Positions 1 through 8,781 of a DNA stretch of 64,000 bases are shown here, in pieces. Position 1 is the first letter of the stretch, and every line of letters begins with the position of its first letter. Origin of the DNA: Roseobacter sp. SK209-2-6. Lineage in GTDB: Bacteria > Pseudomonadota > Alphaproteobacteria > Rhodobacterales > Rhodobacteraceae. Below the pieces are notes generated by a model that saw only the letters and a program-made list of their open reading frames with translations, was not told the DNA's origin and made no database searches. The position numbers and the translations under genes were made by a program. The stretch is taken from assembly GCF_000169455.1 (NCBI RefSeq), contig NZ_AAYC01000016.1, positions 1 to 64,000 of the forward strand, given 5' to 3'.

Positions 1-856
1 GTTCTTCCTGATCGGGCTTGAGTGCAGACCAGGCTTCGGAAGTCCCAGCAGGGAGTTGTTGACCGGTGGACGAGGTCAGATAGAAGGGAACACCAGTGAG
101 AGAGCCATAGGTGTGAGGTTCCTGAAGGTTTCCGGTCTTCTGCAAAACGATGTCCCGGACCTGACGAAACATCAGACTGATTTCTAGGTTGGGTTGGACC
201 ATCTTTTGCATCAAGGCCTGGGCATAGGGGCTGTTGTCGCCTGTACCATCCAAGGCGACCTGTCCATCCCGAGCGGCAAAGGCTACGAGGGTGCCCCTGT
301 CTGGGTCAACAGCGGCCATGCCTCCCCCACCGCCGCGCGTATCCTCTTGCGGGCTGCTTTGCGTTGATGTGCTTGACAGCGCGATGCTGTCCCCAAGAGG
401 ATTGTCGCGGCAGCTGTCCAAGATGACGATCCGCATTTTGCGTGCCCGATCCACCGCAGCCAACAACTGCTTTAAAGAGGCAGATTGGCGCTGAACATCC
501 CTATTGGAAGTAACATTCGCATCAACGGGGATCAGAAAATTCTCACCCTGGACTTCGATACCGTGGCCCGCAAAATAGATTAGCGCAAGTTCGGCAACCT
601 CGGAGTGGAAAGCAAAATCATCGAGAATCTGGGTCATCTCTGAGGTTGAGGCATCCAGCGAAAGTGTGACGTCAAAGCCTATTCTTTCAAGGGTACGAGC
701 CATGTCAGTTGCATCATTGCGGGTGTTCTGCAGGGGGGGGAGATATTGATAGTCGCCCATCCCCATTACCAAGGCGATCCGGTCCCGCGCTGCTTCGGCA
801 GTGCCAGGCAAGAGAAGATGGAGGAATAAGGCCAAAAAGGGAACGAAGCGGAACAT
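1..856 (-). CDS. Caspase-like (peptidase C14 / metacaspase family) protein, 3' end outside window
   Basis: The frame is open from an ATG at 854-856 to the left edge, so about 285 N-terminal residues are visible and the C-terminus is missing. A short hydrophobic signal peptide (MFRFVPFLALFLHLLLPGTAEA) precedes RDRIALVMGMGDY. Both catalytic motifs of the caspase fold are present: the His motif YFAGHG (residue about 99) and the Cys motif DSCRDNP (about 148-154). Secreted metacaspase-like peptidases of this type, often with C-terminal SH3, TPR or sel1 repeats, are common in alphaproteobacteria. Its substrate is unknown. It lies just past the terminator of the che operon, so it probably has its own promoter. 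The family call is firm; any cell-death role would be speculation. Confidence 0.85.
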   Translation of the reverse strand, partial: MFRFVPFLALFLHLLLPGTAEAARDRIALVMGMGDYQYLPPLQNTRNDATDMARTLERIGFDVTLSLDASTSEMTQILDDFAFHSEVAELALIYFAGHGIEVQGENFLIPVDANVTSNRDVQRQSASLKQLLAAVDRARKMRIVILDSCRDNPLGDSIALSSTSTQSSPQEDTRGGGGGMAAVDPDRGTLVAFAARDGQVALDGTGDNSPYAQALMQKMVQPNLEISLMFRQVRDIVLQKTGNLQEPHTYGSLTGVPFYLTSSTGQQLPAGTSEAWSALKPDQEE

Positions 857-924
857 GTTGATACCAGAAACATTTGAGAAAATCTTACTATAGACTAGCG
901 CTCTCTTGCAGCAAAGAAAGAGAA

Positions 925-953
925 AAAGCCGCCCTGAGGAAACAGGCGGCTTT
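925..953 (-). terminator. Rho-independent terminator of the leftward che operon
   Basis: A perfect 9-bp stem (AAAGCCGCC at 925-933, GGCGGCTTT at 945-953) has an 11-nt loop. On the minus strand it is followed by a T-rich run. It lies 31 bp beyond the last che-operon gene and before the caspase-like gene. Confidence 0.8.
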
Positions 954-983
954 AAGTCATTTTAGAACAGTAGGACTAGGCAG

Positions 984-1310
984 TCAGGAATCTACCAAAT
1001 TACCGATTTCCTGCAGGCGCTCCCGGAGCTTTTGCAAGGTGACCGCTTGCGTGGCTTCGGCAATGTCTGGATGCCCATTGTCGAGGACCTGCGATTCAAC
1101 CCGTTCAAAAAATCCAGCCAGTCCTGCCAAAGTCTGCATGACCAGATCAAAATCCTGAAGAGATTGACATTCTTGACGACTTGGCTTGGTGCCACGCTCG
1201 AAGATCGTGTGCACCACATCCTCTAGGGTCTGCACTTTGCTGTAAAGCTGACGCATTTCCCTGGCTGAGATGGCACTAAGGCCGGTGACGGTTTCGCGCA
1301 GATCTTCCAT
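984..1310 (-). CDS. Small unknown protein, last gene of the che operon
   Basis: 108 residues, not recognised as a named family. The sequence looks almost entirely alpha-helical and charged (for example SAREMRQLYSKVQTLEDVV and QKLRERLQEIGNLV), with no signal peptide or membrane segment. It starts 2 bp after the stop of the upstream response-regulator gene and is followed by a terminator, so it is co-transcribed with chemotaxis genes. A helical partner of the response regulator or kinase, for example a CheZ-like or adaptor role, would fit, but no diagnostic motif is visible. Function is not assigned. Confidence 0.7.
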   Translation of the reverse strand: MEDLRETVTGLSAISAREMRQLYSKVQTLEDVVHTIFERGTKPSRQECQSLQDFDLVMQTLAGLAGFFERVESQVLDNGHPDIAEATQAVTLQKLRERLQEIGNLVDS

Positions 1311-1312
1311 GA

Positions 1313-1699
1313 TCAGAGCCGCCCGACGACCTGTTCGATCGCCTGTTTCATGGTTGCTACCGTAAAAGGCTTGCGAATGATATTGTTGAGGCCCAGCTTT
1401 TTGCCGACTTCGATGATCTCAGGGGTGGGCTTGCCTGTTACGAGGATAAAGCCGACACGCTGAGTCGTCTGGTGGCCTCGAAGTGCCTGCAATAGTCCAA
1501 GACCATCCATGCCAGGCATATTATAATCCGAAAGAACCAGGTGAACGGGAGTTTGGGTTAGCTTTTGGAAAGCACCCTGACCATTGTTTTCTACCATATA
1601 GTTCTTGATTCCGAGCTCATCCAAACACTGGGTAATGATGCCTCGGCTCGTAGACATGTCGTCAACGACCATGACGCGGAGAGAGTCTTTCAAGCTCAT
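1313..1699 (-). CDS. cheY: CheY-like single-domain response regulator
   Basis: 128 residues forming one receiver domain. The acidic pair Asp13-Asp14 (VMVVDDMS), phospho-acceptor Asp58 (LSDYNMPGMDG) and conserved Lys in IRKPF are all visible. There is no output domain, so it is a CheY-type messenger or phosphate sink. It lies between cheR and the small unknown gene in the leftward che operon. A second cheY (5265-5639) sits at the other end, so one may drive the motor and the other act as a sink, as in alphaproteobacteria with two CheYs. Which is which cannot be told here. Confidence 0.92.
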   Translation of the reverse strand: MSLKDSLRVMVVDDMSTSRGIITQCLDELGIKNYMVENNGQGAFQKLTQTPVHLVLSDYNMPGMDGLGLLQALRGHQTTQRVGFILVTGKPTPEIIEVGKKLGLNNIIRKPFTVATMKQAIEQVVGRL

Positions 1700-1732
1700 G
1701 ATTTTTTCCTCGTGTTATTATGCCTGCTCGTA

Positions 1733-2599
1733 TTACTGAGCGCCGCCCGAAGAGGGCGTGTGGATGTAAGTGGTAATGCCCGCGGCCTTAAGATGACGTT
1801 CCGCTGGACCAGACATACGCTCGGAATGTCCAATAAAGAGATAGCCACCGGGGGTCAGGGACCTTTGGAAGGCCTGCCAAACTTTTTGCTGCGTTGGCGT
1901 GTCGAAGTAGATTGCGACATTCCGGCAGAAAATTGCATCGAACTTACCCTTGAAAGGGAAGGGCTCAATCAGGTTGAGCACTCCAAAAGTGATCATCGAG
2001 CGCAGATGCTCCGGCATTTTTCCTCCAGCCTCTAGCTGGGGAACTAGTGTTTTGTATTCTGCTGGGATCTGAGCGATGTCCTCGGCGGGATAGGTCGCTG
2101 CTTGAGCAAAACTCACGACCTGAGGGTCGATATCTGTTCCCAGAATTTTAAAGTCGTAGCGCCCTACATCGGGTAACATGCTGTGGATCAACATAGCCAT
2201 GGAGAAAGGCTCAGGTCCTTTCGAACAGCCAGCCGACCAGATACGTACCCGACCACCACTTTTCGCCTTGTCGATAAGCTTTGGAAGAACATCTGTTCGC
2301 AGTGTCTCAAAGTGATGCGGTTCCCGGAAGAAATGCGTGACATTGGTTGTGAGCAGGGACAAAAGGTCACTCCGCTCTTTTGCACTGTTCTTTCCATTCA
2401 GGCGATCCAGATACTCCTTAAAGTTGGTGACCTTTTGCTGACGCAACTGGCGAGCCAAACGCGCGGAGACAAGTGGCTTCTTGCTGCTCGACATGGACAA
2501 GCCAAAATGCTTGTAAGCAAAATCAGCAATTGCCTCAAAGTCGCTGTCTGTCAGCGTGAAACCGTCTGGATTGGCTTCGATGGAACCTGCCGTGATCAT
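1733..2599 (-). CDS. cheR: Chemotaxis protein methyltransferase CheR
   Basis: 288 residues, usual CheR length. CheR transfers methyl groups from S-adenosylmethionine to glutamates of chemoreceptors in adaptation. The N-terminal helical domain (about 20-90) is followed by a Rossmann methyltransferase domain with the SAM motif VRIWSAGCSKGPEPFS, FCRNVAIYFD and a C-terminal GHSERM. The motif usually reads C(S/A)TGEEPYS, so the Lys and Pro here are slightly unusual. Its start abuts the cheW stop (1-bp overlap). It is the functional opponent of cheB on the divergent side of the locus. Confidence 0.93.
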   Translation of the reverse strand: MITAGSIEANPDGFTLTDSDFEAIADFAYKHFGLSMSSSKKPLVSARLARQLRQQKVTNFKEYLDRLNGKNSAKERSDLLSLLTTNVTHFFREPHHFETLRTDVLPKLIDKAKSGGRVRIWSAGCSKGPEPFSMAMLIHSMLPDVGRYDFKILGTDIDPQVVSFAQAATYPAEDIAQIPAEYKTLVPQLEAGGKMPEHLRSMITFGVLNLIEPFPFKGKFDAIFCRNVAIYFDTPTQQKVWQAFQRSLTPGGYLFIGHSERMSGPAERHLKAAGITTYIHTPSSGGAQ

Positions 2600-3084
2600 T
2601 AGAGCACCTGTTCCGGAACCGCGATGACAGCATCAAGATTGATGATCCGTACCATCGTGTCTTCGTGAGAGATAATACCTTGGATGTACTCCATGGTGTG
2701 GCGACTATCGACAGAGGGGGTCTCTTGGATCTCTTCCGGATTGATCGAGATGATCTCAGAAACGGATTCTGCGAGCAGTCCGACCGGTTTTCCGGCGGAG
2801 GCGACAACGATGACAACGTTGCGCTCGCTGGCCTCGGTCTGTTCCAGCCCGAAGCGGGCCGAAAGATCGTAGATCGGGATAACTGCTCCGCGCAGGTTCA
2901 TTACTCCCAAAACGTCCGAGGGCGCATGGGGCAGAATAGTCACTGGTGACCAGCGCCGGATTTCCCGGATTTGGGTTATTTGCAGGCAGAAAGCCTGCCC
3001 AGCAACAGTGAAGCTGACAAACTCGCTGAACTGAGCATGTTTAACTTCCTGGTCGGTGTGTTGGACTTCAGCTTGCGATTGCAT
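2599..3084 (-). CDS. cheW: Chemotaxis coupling protein CheW
   Basis: 161 residues with one CheW/SH3-like domain (about 18-155): FVSFTVAGQAFCLQITQIREI, then VMNLRGAVIPIYDL and SVSEIISI, the usual pattern. It couples the CheA kinase to chemoreceptor tips. The start lies inside the 3' end of cheA (17-bp overlap), which indicates translational coupling, and the stop touches cheR. Confidence 0.94.
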   Translation of the reverse strand: MQSQAEVQHTDQEVKHAQFSEFVSFTVAGQAFCLQITQIREIRRWSPVTILPHAPSDVLGVMNLRGAVIPIYDLSARFGLEQTEASERNVVIVVASAGKPVGLLAESVSEIISINPEEIQETPSVDSRHTMEYIQGIISHEDTMVRIINLDAVIAVPEQVL

Positions 3085-5263
3085 TGCTCATTCTCCGCTC
3101 AGTGTCAAAGGCGGCTGCCGAGGGCGCGGCCGCGAGGATGCTTTCCGGGTCAAGGATCATGGCGATCTTACCGTCCCCCAGGATGGTGGCCGCAGCAACG
3201 CCGGGGATTTCTCCGCAAACGCCATCGAGGCTTTTGATTACCACCTGGCGCTGATCGTGGATGTCGTCCACAGCCAAGGCGCTGCGCTGCCCGGTTTCTG
3301 TCTCAACCAATAGATAGACACCAGGTGGCTGATCGTTGTCTTCTTTTCGCAGACCCAGGGCACTGGCCACATCGCAGATCGGAACAAAATTGCCCCGGAT
3401 CGATAGCAGCGTGCCATCAGCACCCAGATTGTTGATCATGTCGTCGCTGCCTCGCATTGTTTCCACAATCGATGTAATTGGAACAACCATGGTTTGATCA
3501 GCAACCGAGACCACCATCCCATCCATAACCGCGAGGGTCAGTGGAAGAATGATTGTAAAGGTAGATCCTTTGCCAGGGGTGGAAGAAATATTGATCCGTC
3601 CGCCAAGCCCTGCAACTGCGTTTTTGACAACATCCATGCCGACACCACGACCGGAGAGATTGGAAATCTCTTTGGCAGTGGAGAAACCTGGCAAGAACAG
3701 TAGGTTGTCAATTTCACTATCAGTCAGATCTGCATTCTCAGGAATGAGCCCCTTGTCGATGGCGATTTGTTTGACTCTGGAGCGATTTACTCCGGCGCCG
3801 TCATCTTTGATTTCGATGCAGACCGAACCTGATCTATGTGACGCAGTCAGTTTGATTTCGCCGAGCTTGGCTTTGCCAGCGGACTGCCGATCTTCTGGTT
3901 TCTCGATACCGTGGTCAACCGCATTGCGCAGAATATGAGTCAGCGGATCAGAAAGACGCTCGATGACCGTTTTATCGACTTCTGTATTTTCACCATCCGT
4001 CACCAGTTTGCAGGTTTTTCCGGTAGCACTGGAGGCCTCGCGAACAATTCGTGCCATACGCTGGAAGAGTGGTTTCACGGGTTGCGCGCGGATAGACATG
4101 ACGCCTTCCTGAATGTCGCGAGCCAGATTCTTGAAACCTTCCAACTCTGTCTCGACATCCCGAACATCCGGTACATTGAGGTTGGCGATTTGCTGCGCCA
4201 GCATCGAATGGTTGATGATAAGTTCCCCAACAGCATTGATGAGCCGGTCCACCCGCTCGAGATCAACCCGGAGCGTCGGTTTTGGACCGCGCTGCTCTGA
4301 TTTGGCGGTCTCGGCTTTGGGGGAGGAAGCCTTTGCTTCGACGGCTGCCGAAGGGACTTCACTTTCTGGTGCGGGGGCCGGTGGTTCAAAAGGGGCTGCT
4401 GAGGTCTCTTCTGTTGGCTCAGCTGTAGCCTGAACTGGTTCGTTTGATGGTGCTGGCATCTCTGGTGCGCCTCCAAAAGCGGCCTCCAAAGCAGCGAGTG
4501 CTTTGGCATCGGCTTCTGCGTCGCCATCCCCTTCGATGGACAATTCGCAGAGACCTTCGACAAATTCGAAAACGGCCTCGATTTTTGCACGGGGTTCTGA
4601 ACTGACCAATGTCAGGTTCCAAGCGAGATAGCTTTCCGAGGTGTCAATGCCATCAAAGCCGGGCAGTTCGGTGTCGTCCAGCGTCACCTCAAGTTGGCCC
4701 AGTTCGCTGAGTGCTTGGAACAGAAAGAACGGTTCATTCCCAGTGCTGTACATATCCTTCAGCGGATGGAACCTGATGTTGTAGGTTTCCTCGCCTGCTG
4801 GTTCATCAGATTCGGGCAGATCCAATGATGCGGGCTCGAATGCGCCACCTAGGCCCATCGGCTCAAAGGTCAGATCTTCTTCTTCTTCCGGGATATACTT
4901 ATCCAGGGCTTCGATCAGGACATCATGATGGGCCTGATCTGTTTCACCGCCATCTCGCGCGGTTGCGACCAGATCACATAGATGATCACAAGAGCGCAGC
5001 AGGAGCTGAATTAGTTTCTCGTCTAGGTCGAGACGGTTAGCGCGAACCTCGTCAAACACAGTTTCAAAACGGTGCGCGAACGCAACCAGTTCATCCAAGC
5101 CAAATGCTCCGGCGCCACCCTTGATGGAATGTACCGCTCGGAAAACAGCATTGACTACTTCAGGGTCGTGATCGCCTCCTTCGATGGCGGTCAAACCCTC
5201 ATCCGTAGCTTCGAGGAGCTCTTCGCACTCCTCAAAGAAGGTATCCTGAATCGACCCCGACAT
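3068..5263 (-). CDS. cheA: Chemotaxis histidine kinase CheA
   Basis: 731 residues. Order: P1 Hpt domain with phospho-acceptor His45 (AVHSIKGGAGAFG); a P2-like regulator-binding region (about 145-260); a long Ala/Pro/Glu-rich linker (about 265-330); P3 dimerisation helices; P4 ATPase with the N box (RNAVDHGIE), G1 (DDGAGVN) and G2 (GRGVGMDVVKNAV); and a C-terminal CheW-like P5. It phosphorylates CheY and CheB in response to chemoreceptors. It begins 1 bp after the cheY stop (5265) and overlaps cheW. Confidence 0.95.
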   Translation of the reverse strand: MSGSIQDTFFEECEELLEATDEGLTAIEGGDHDPEVVNAVFRAVHSIKGGAGAFGLDELVAFAHRFETVFDEVRANRLDLDEKLIQLLLRSCDHLCDLVATARDGGETDQAHHDVLIEALDKYIPEEEEDLTFEPMGLGGAFEPASLDLPESDEPAGEETYNIRFHPLKDMYSTGNEPFFLFQALSELGQLEVTLDDTELPGFDGIDTSESYLAWNLTLVSSEPRAKIEAVFEFVEGLCELSIEGDGDAEADAKALAALEAAFGGAPEMPAPSNEPVQATAEPTEETSAAPFEPPAPAPESEVPSAAVEAKASSPKAETAKSEQRGPKPTLRVDLERVDRLINAVGELIINHSMLAQQIANLNVPDVRDVETELEGFKNLARDIQEGVMSIRAQPVKPLFQRMARIVREASSATGKTCKLVTDGENTEVDKTVIERLSDPLTHILRNAVDHGIEKPEDRQSAGKAKLGEIKLTASHRSGSVCIEIKDDGAGVNRSRVKQIAIDKGLIPENADLTDSEIDNLLFLPGFSTAKEISNLSGRGVGMDVVKNAVAGLGGRINISSTPGKGSTFTIILPLTLAVMDGMVVSVADQTMVVPITSIVETMRGSDDMINNLGADGTLLSIRGNFVPICDVASALGLRKEDNDQPPGVYLLVETETGQRSALAVDDIHDQRQVVIKSLDGVCGEIPGVAAATILGDGKIAMILDPESILAAAPSAAAFDTERRMSNAIAS

Positions 5264-5264
5264 A

Positions 5265-5639
5265 TTATGCCGCAGCTCCGGTTACGCGCTTCAGCGCAAA
5301 GATCAGTGATGCATCATCAAAAGGCTTTGTGATCCAGCCAGTTGCGCCAGCATCGCGGGCCCGGGCCTTCATTTCTGGCGCACTTTCGGTGGTCAGAACC
5401 AGAATAGGCACCTTGGAATTGATTCCGTCGCCACGCAGCTCCTCGATGACACCAAAGCCATCAAGGTTTGGCATGTTGATATCGGTGATGACTACATCCG
5501 GAGCCACGTCTTCATACATATCGACGCCTTCACGGCCATCTACTGCGCTTACATATTCAAAGCCAGCCTCTTCCAGGGTGGCTGCAAGCAGATTCCGGAT
5601 TGTGCGGGAATCATCAATTGCCAGAACTTTGGTTTTCAT
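5265..5639 (-). CDS. cheY: CheY response regulator
   Basis: 124-residue receiver domain with Asp9-Asp10, phospho-acceptor Asp53 (VVITDINMPNLDG), the Thr in VLTTES and the Lys in ITKPF. All canonical CheY residues are present and there is no output domain. It overlaps the preceding STAS gene by 4 bp and is followed directly by cheA, so it is the cognate CheY of this operon and the best candidate for motor control. Confidence 0.94.
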   Translation of the reverse strand: MKTKVLAIDDSRTIRNLLAATLEEAGFEYVSAVDGREGVDMYEDVAPDVVITDINMPNLDGFGVIEELRGDGINSKVPILVLTTESAPEMKARARDAGATGWITKPFDDASLIFALKRVTGAAA

Positions 5640-5923
5640 GCTGGTACCTCGTCTTCAAATCGGTTGGGCTCCAAACCCAATAGAGTCAGGGATTTACGGC
5701 AGGATTCACTGATTTTGGTTACAGAGAATTCCAGTTCTTCGGAGCGCCACTGCTGTTCTGCACTAAGAAGCAGCTGAAGGCAGCGCGACGGCATTGCTGC
5801 AACAGTGCTGCAGTCTATCTCCACTGCGGCAGAGCGAGCTCCGTGCAGGAAGGCAATCAACGGATCAAGCTCCGCGAAAGCATTGGGCAATTCCAATAGG
5901 TGTTTTTGCGTTTCCGTGGTCAT
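5636..5923 (-). CDS. STAS-domain protein, first gene of the leftward che operon
   Basis: 95 residues. The pattern of a short beta-alpha region, VEIDCSTVAAMPSRCLQLLLSAEQQW, then CRKSLTLLGLEPNRFE matches a small STAS (anti-sigma-antagonist-like) domain. Such proteins often head che operons of alphaproteobacteria. The Ser/Thr phosphorylated in SpoIIAA-type proteins would fall at CSTVAAM, but assignment from sequence alone is uncertain. It overlaps cheY by 4 bp. Partners are unknown. Confidence 0.7.
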   Translation of the reverse strand: MTTETQKHLLELPNAFAELDPLIAFLHGARSAAVEIDCSTVAAMPSRCLQLLLSAEQQWRSEELEFSVTKISESCRKSLTLLGLEPNRFEDEVPA

Positions 5924-6338
5924 CTTCCGCGATTCGCACCCCCGTTGTCGGCGACGTGTGTGTTGGATGAGTTCATCATTAGGGTGGGGGGCTTAACATT
6001 TGATTGCCGAAAGAGGTTTGGTGCCCCCTTTTTCGAATTTACTCGCGAGCTAAAGGGTGGATTTATTTAAACTTCGGTCAAATTGGGATGGCGATTAAAA
6101 TAGGTGGCACAGGTGCCCAGCTCCTGAGTATGCAATAAAGGCGGCGATCTATACCTTATTATATATACTCTCTATGGGGTGCTCGAATTGTGCTAGAAAT
6201 AAAGCGGGCAAGTTTCCTGAAAAAGATTCCCGAATAAGGGGATTTTATTTAGCGTGTAAGCCGCAAATTAACGTCTGTTCTCCAGTTTGGGTTCCATGAA
6301 TTTCGCGGTGTTCCGCAACGAAGCCTCAGGAGGACGGA
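5924..6338. promoter_or_regulatory. Divergent intergenic region between the two che transcription units
   Basis: 415 bp without a credible gene. It is visibly AT-richer than its flanks and must hold the promoters of both the leftward operon (STAS-cheYAWR) and the rightward chemoreceptor gene. A good ribosome site (CAGGAGGA, 6328-6335) precedes the receptor ATG at 6339. No operator palindrome stood out. Confidence 0.5.
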
Positions 6339-8699
6339 ATGAAGGCTCTTAGCTCTCTCAAGATTGCGTATAAACTACCAGTGTTTGTGGTTGGTTTTGG
6401 CGTGCTGCTGACGGCTGTCATCGTTACAATTAGCACCTTAAATTTCCAGAAAAGTGCCTTCAACCAAGCGGAGGAACATTTCGAATCGTTGATTGCCGGC
6501 CGTAAGACGGCGTTGGAATCCCTGTTGATAGGGATCAATGCAGACCTACTGACGCTAGCAGCGACCCCCTCTACTGCCACTGCGCTTCAACGGCTTTCGG
6601 CTGCTTGGAGCAATCTGGGTGCGGATGCCGCAGCAACGGTTCGGCAGACCTACATGGATGACAATCCGCATCCATTGGGCGAACGCCATATCCTGGACCG
6701 GGGTAAAAAAACGATTCCCTATAACATCCACCACGCGAAGTTTCATCCCTCGTTCAGAACGCTCTTGGTGGCCAAAGGCTACTATGATGCCTTCCTGGTC
6801 AATATGTCTGGCGATGTCATCTACTCTGTTTACAAGGAGGATGACTATGGCACCAACCTATTGAAGGGCCCCTACCAGGATACCGATCTCGCCAATATGT
6901 TCCGTGACTCGCTTGAAGTTGAAGCGGGCAAGGTGATTTTCTCAGACATTGCCCCCTATGCTCCGAGCAACTATGCGCCTGCGGCTTTTGTTGCGACAAA
7001 GGTGGTTGCGGCATCGGGGCAGACCGTAGGGGTATTGATCCTCCAGGTCCCTGTGGATCTGATAAATTCTATCATGAATGATGATAAGGGTATTGGAGAA
7101 ACAGTTGAGGTGTTCCTGGCTGGGCCTAATCTGCGCGCGCGTTCCAACTCGCGTTTCGAGGAAGGGCACGACGTGCTGGACCAACTTCCCGCCAGCCTTT
7201 ATCTGCAAGAGGCTCTGGCTGACAATAGTTCCTTCTACCCCGATACGCTGGGATTGCGTGGGCAGCCTGTTGCCGCATATGCTGAACGTACCGCTACTTT
7301 TGGCACCAATTGGGTCATCGGGATCGAACAGGATCGTTCTGAGCTGCTGGCTCCGGTGGTACGGGATCGCAACCTGTTGTTACTGGCCTCCCTTGTGGGT
7401 GCTGCGATAATGTCTGTAGTGGGCTGGCTGTTTGCCCGTAGTATTACCAATCCTTTGGATCGTATTTGCCGCAGCATGGAATCCGTTTCCTCAGGAAACC
7501 TGGATGCAGACGTCCCGGAAGCTGTGCGCGGTGACGAAATCGGCAAGATTGGTCAAACTTTGGTCTCGATGCAAGAAGACCTGCAGTTGGCGAGAGAAGC
7601 CGAGGAGATTCGCGCCGAACAGCAACAGCAGCAGCAAGTTGTCGTTGAGAATCTGAGTGCCGGTCTCTTGCGCTTGTCAAAAGGCGACTTTTCTCAGCCA
7701 ATTGATCAGGCCTTTTCGGGCGAGCATGAGAAGCTGCGGAGCAACTTTAATCAAACGATTGAAACGCTTAGCGGTACAGTTTCTCAGGTTATCGAGGCAT
7801 CCAGTAGCATTCGCAGTGGTGCGTCCGAGATAAGCCAAGCTTCAGAGGATCTGTCTCACCGGACGGAAAGCCAGGCAGCAACGCTGGAAGAAACGGCCGC
7901 CGCCTTGGATGAGTTGACCGCATCGGTCAAATCCGCTGCAGATGGTGCCCGCCGGGTGGAAAACACCATGGAAGAGGCGCGTCAGGAAGCTGAAAACAGC
8001 GGTGAGGTTGTCCAGAGCGCGGTTACGGCAATGACCGAGATCGAGCAGAGCTCCTCCAGCATTGCGCAAATCATCTCGGTGATTGACGACATCGCCTTCC
8101 AGACCAACCTCTTGGCCCTGAACGCCGGGGTCGAAGCCGCACGGGCTGGTGAAGCGGGCAAGGGCTTTGCGGTTGTGGCCTCTGAGGTGCGTGCCCTGGC
8201 GCAGCGCTCCTCTGATGCGGCGATGGAGATCAAGACCCTGATCGGCGACAGCTCCAAACAGGTGGAGCGTGGCGTGGATCTGGTTGGCAAGGCGGGCGAT
8301 GCGCTGCACAATATCGTGGAACGCGTCAGCCATATTTCCAAGCTGATCACCGGCATCGCCGAGGGTGCGGTGGAGCAATCCACCGGCCTGGGTGAAATCA
8401 ACACCGGTGTGACCCAGCTGGATCAGGTGACCCAGCAGAATGCCGCCATGGTGGAAGAGGCAACCGCAGCGGGGCATACGCTCAATAGTGATGCTTCTAA
8501 ACTCGCAGCTTTGGTTGCAGGTTTCAAAATCGCCGGGGTTACGCATAGTTTTGCTGCCCCAGCAGATGATGTGGATGTTTCCGTTTCTTCTGGTCCTTCA
8601 GCACATGGTGATGATGATTGGGAGATTGGCGAAGTCACCCCTGCACCCGCTGCAATGACTGAAGGCAGCGCTGCAAAGGATCTTTGGCAAGACTTCTAA
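6339..8699 (+). CDS. Methyl-accepting chemotaxis protein
   Basis: 786 residues. TM1 at about 14-32, a large periplasmic sensor region of about 310 residues (dCache-like by length and position), TM2 at about 344-366 (LLLASLVGAAIMSVVGWLFA), HAMP at about 366-420, and a long cytoplasmic coiled coil with the highly conserved signalling tip at about 570-625 (AFQTNLLALNAGVEAARAGE). It ends in DLWQDF, which fits the xWxxF tether that binds CheR/CheB in enteric receptors. It senses a ligand outside the cell and controls CheA. It is divergent from the che operon and followed by cheB and cheD. The ligand is unknown. Confidence 0.95.
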   Translation: MKALSSLKIAYKLPVFVVGFGVLLTAVIVTISTLNFQKSAFNQAEEHFESLIAGRKTALESLLIGINADLLTLAATPSTATALQRLSAAWSNLGADAAATVRQTYMDDNPHPLGERHILDRGKKTIPYNIHHAKFHPSFRTLLVAKGYYDAFLVNMSGDVIYSVYKEDDYGTNLLKGPYQDTDLANMFRDSLEVEAGKVIFSDIAPYAPSNYAPAAFVATKVVAASGQTVGVLILQVPVDLINSIMNDDKGIGETVEVFLAGPNLRARSNSRFEEGHDVLDQLPASLYLQEALADNSSFYPDTLGLRGQPVAAYAERTATFGTNWVIGIEQDRSELLAPVVRDRNLLLLASLVGAAIMSVVGWLFARSITNPLDRICRSMESVSSGNLDADVPEAVRGDEIGKIGQTLVSMQEDLQLAREAEEIRAEQQQQQQVVVENLSAGLLRLSKGDFSQPIDQAFSGEHEKLRSNFNQTIETLSGTVSQVIEASSSIRSGASEISQASEDLSHRTESQAATLEETAAALDELTASVKSAADGARRVENTMEEARQEAENSGEVVQSAVTAMTEIEQSSSSIAQIISVIDDIAFQTNLLALNAGVEAARAGEAGKGFAVVASEVRALAQRSSDAAMEIKTLIGDSSKQVERGVDLVGKAGDALHNIVERVSHISKLITGIAEGAVEQSTGLGEINTGVTQLDQVTQQNAAMVEEATAAGHTLNSDASKLAALVAGFKIAGVTHSFAAPADDVDVSVSSGPSAHGDDDWEIGEVTPAPAAMTEGSAAKDLWQDF

Positions 8700-8711
8700 T
8701 TCAGGCCACTT

Positions 8712-8733
8712 CCCCGGGGCGAAAGTCCCGGGG
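8712..8733 (+). other. Strong GAAA-tetraloop hairpin between chemoreceptor and cheB
   Basis: A 9-bp stem of mostly G-C pairs (CCCCGGGGC, GTCCCGGGG, one G-T wobble) closes on a GAAA tetraloop. No T-run follows, so it is more likely an mRNA-stability or processing element, or a weak attenuator, than a terminator. Confidence 0.6.
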
Positions 8734-8745
8734 CCGACCGTAACA

Positions 8746-8761
8746 ATCGGTTCTGACCGAT
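8746..8761 (+). other. Small hairpin before the cheB start
   Basis: ATCGGT (8746-8751), loop TCTG, ACCGAT (8756-8761): a perfect 6-bp stem ending 20 bp before the TTG start of cheB. It could modulate translation initiation there. Confidence 0.4.
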
Positions 8762-8781
8762 CAATATGACTGGGTGAAAAA

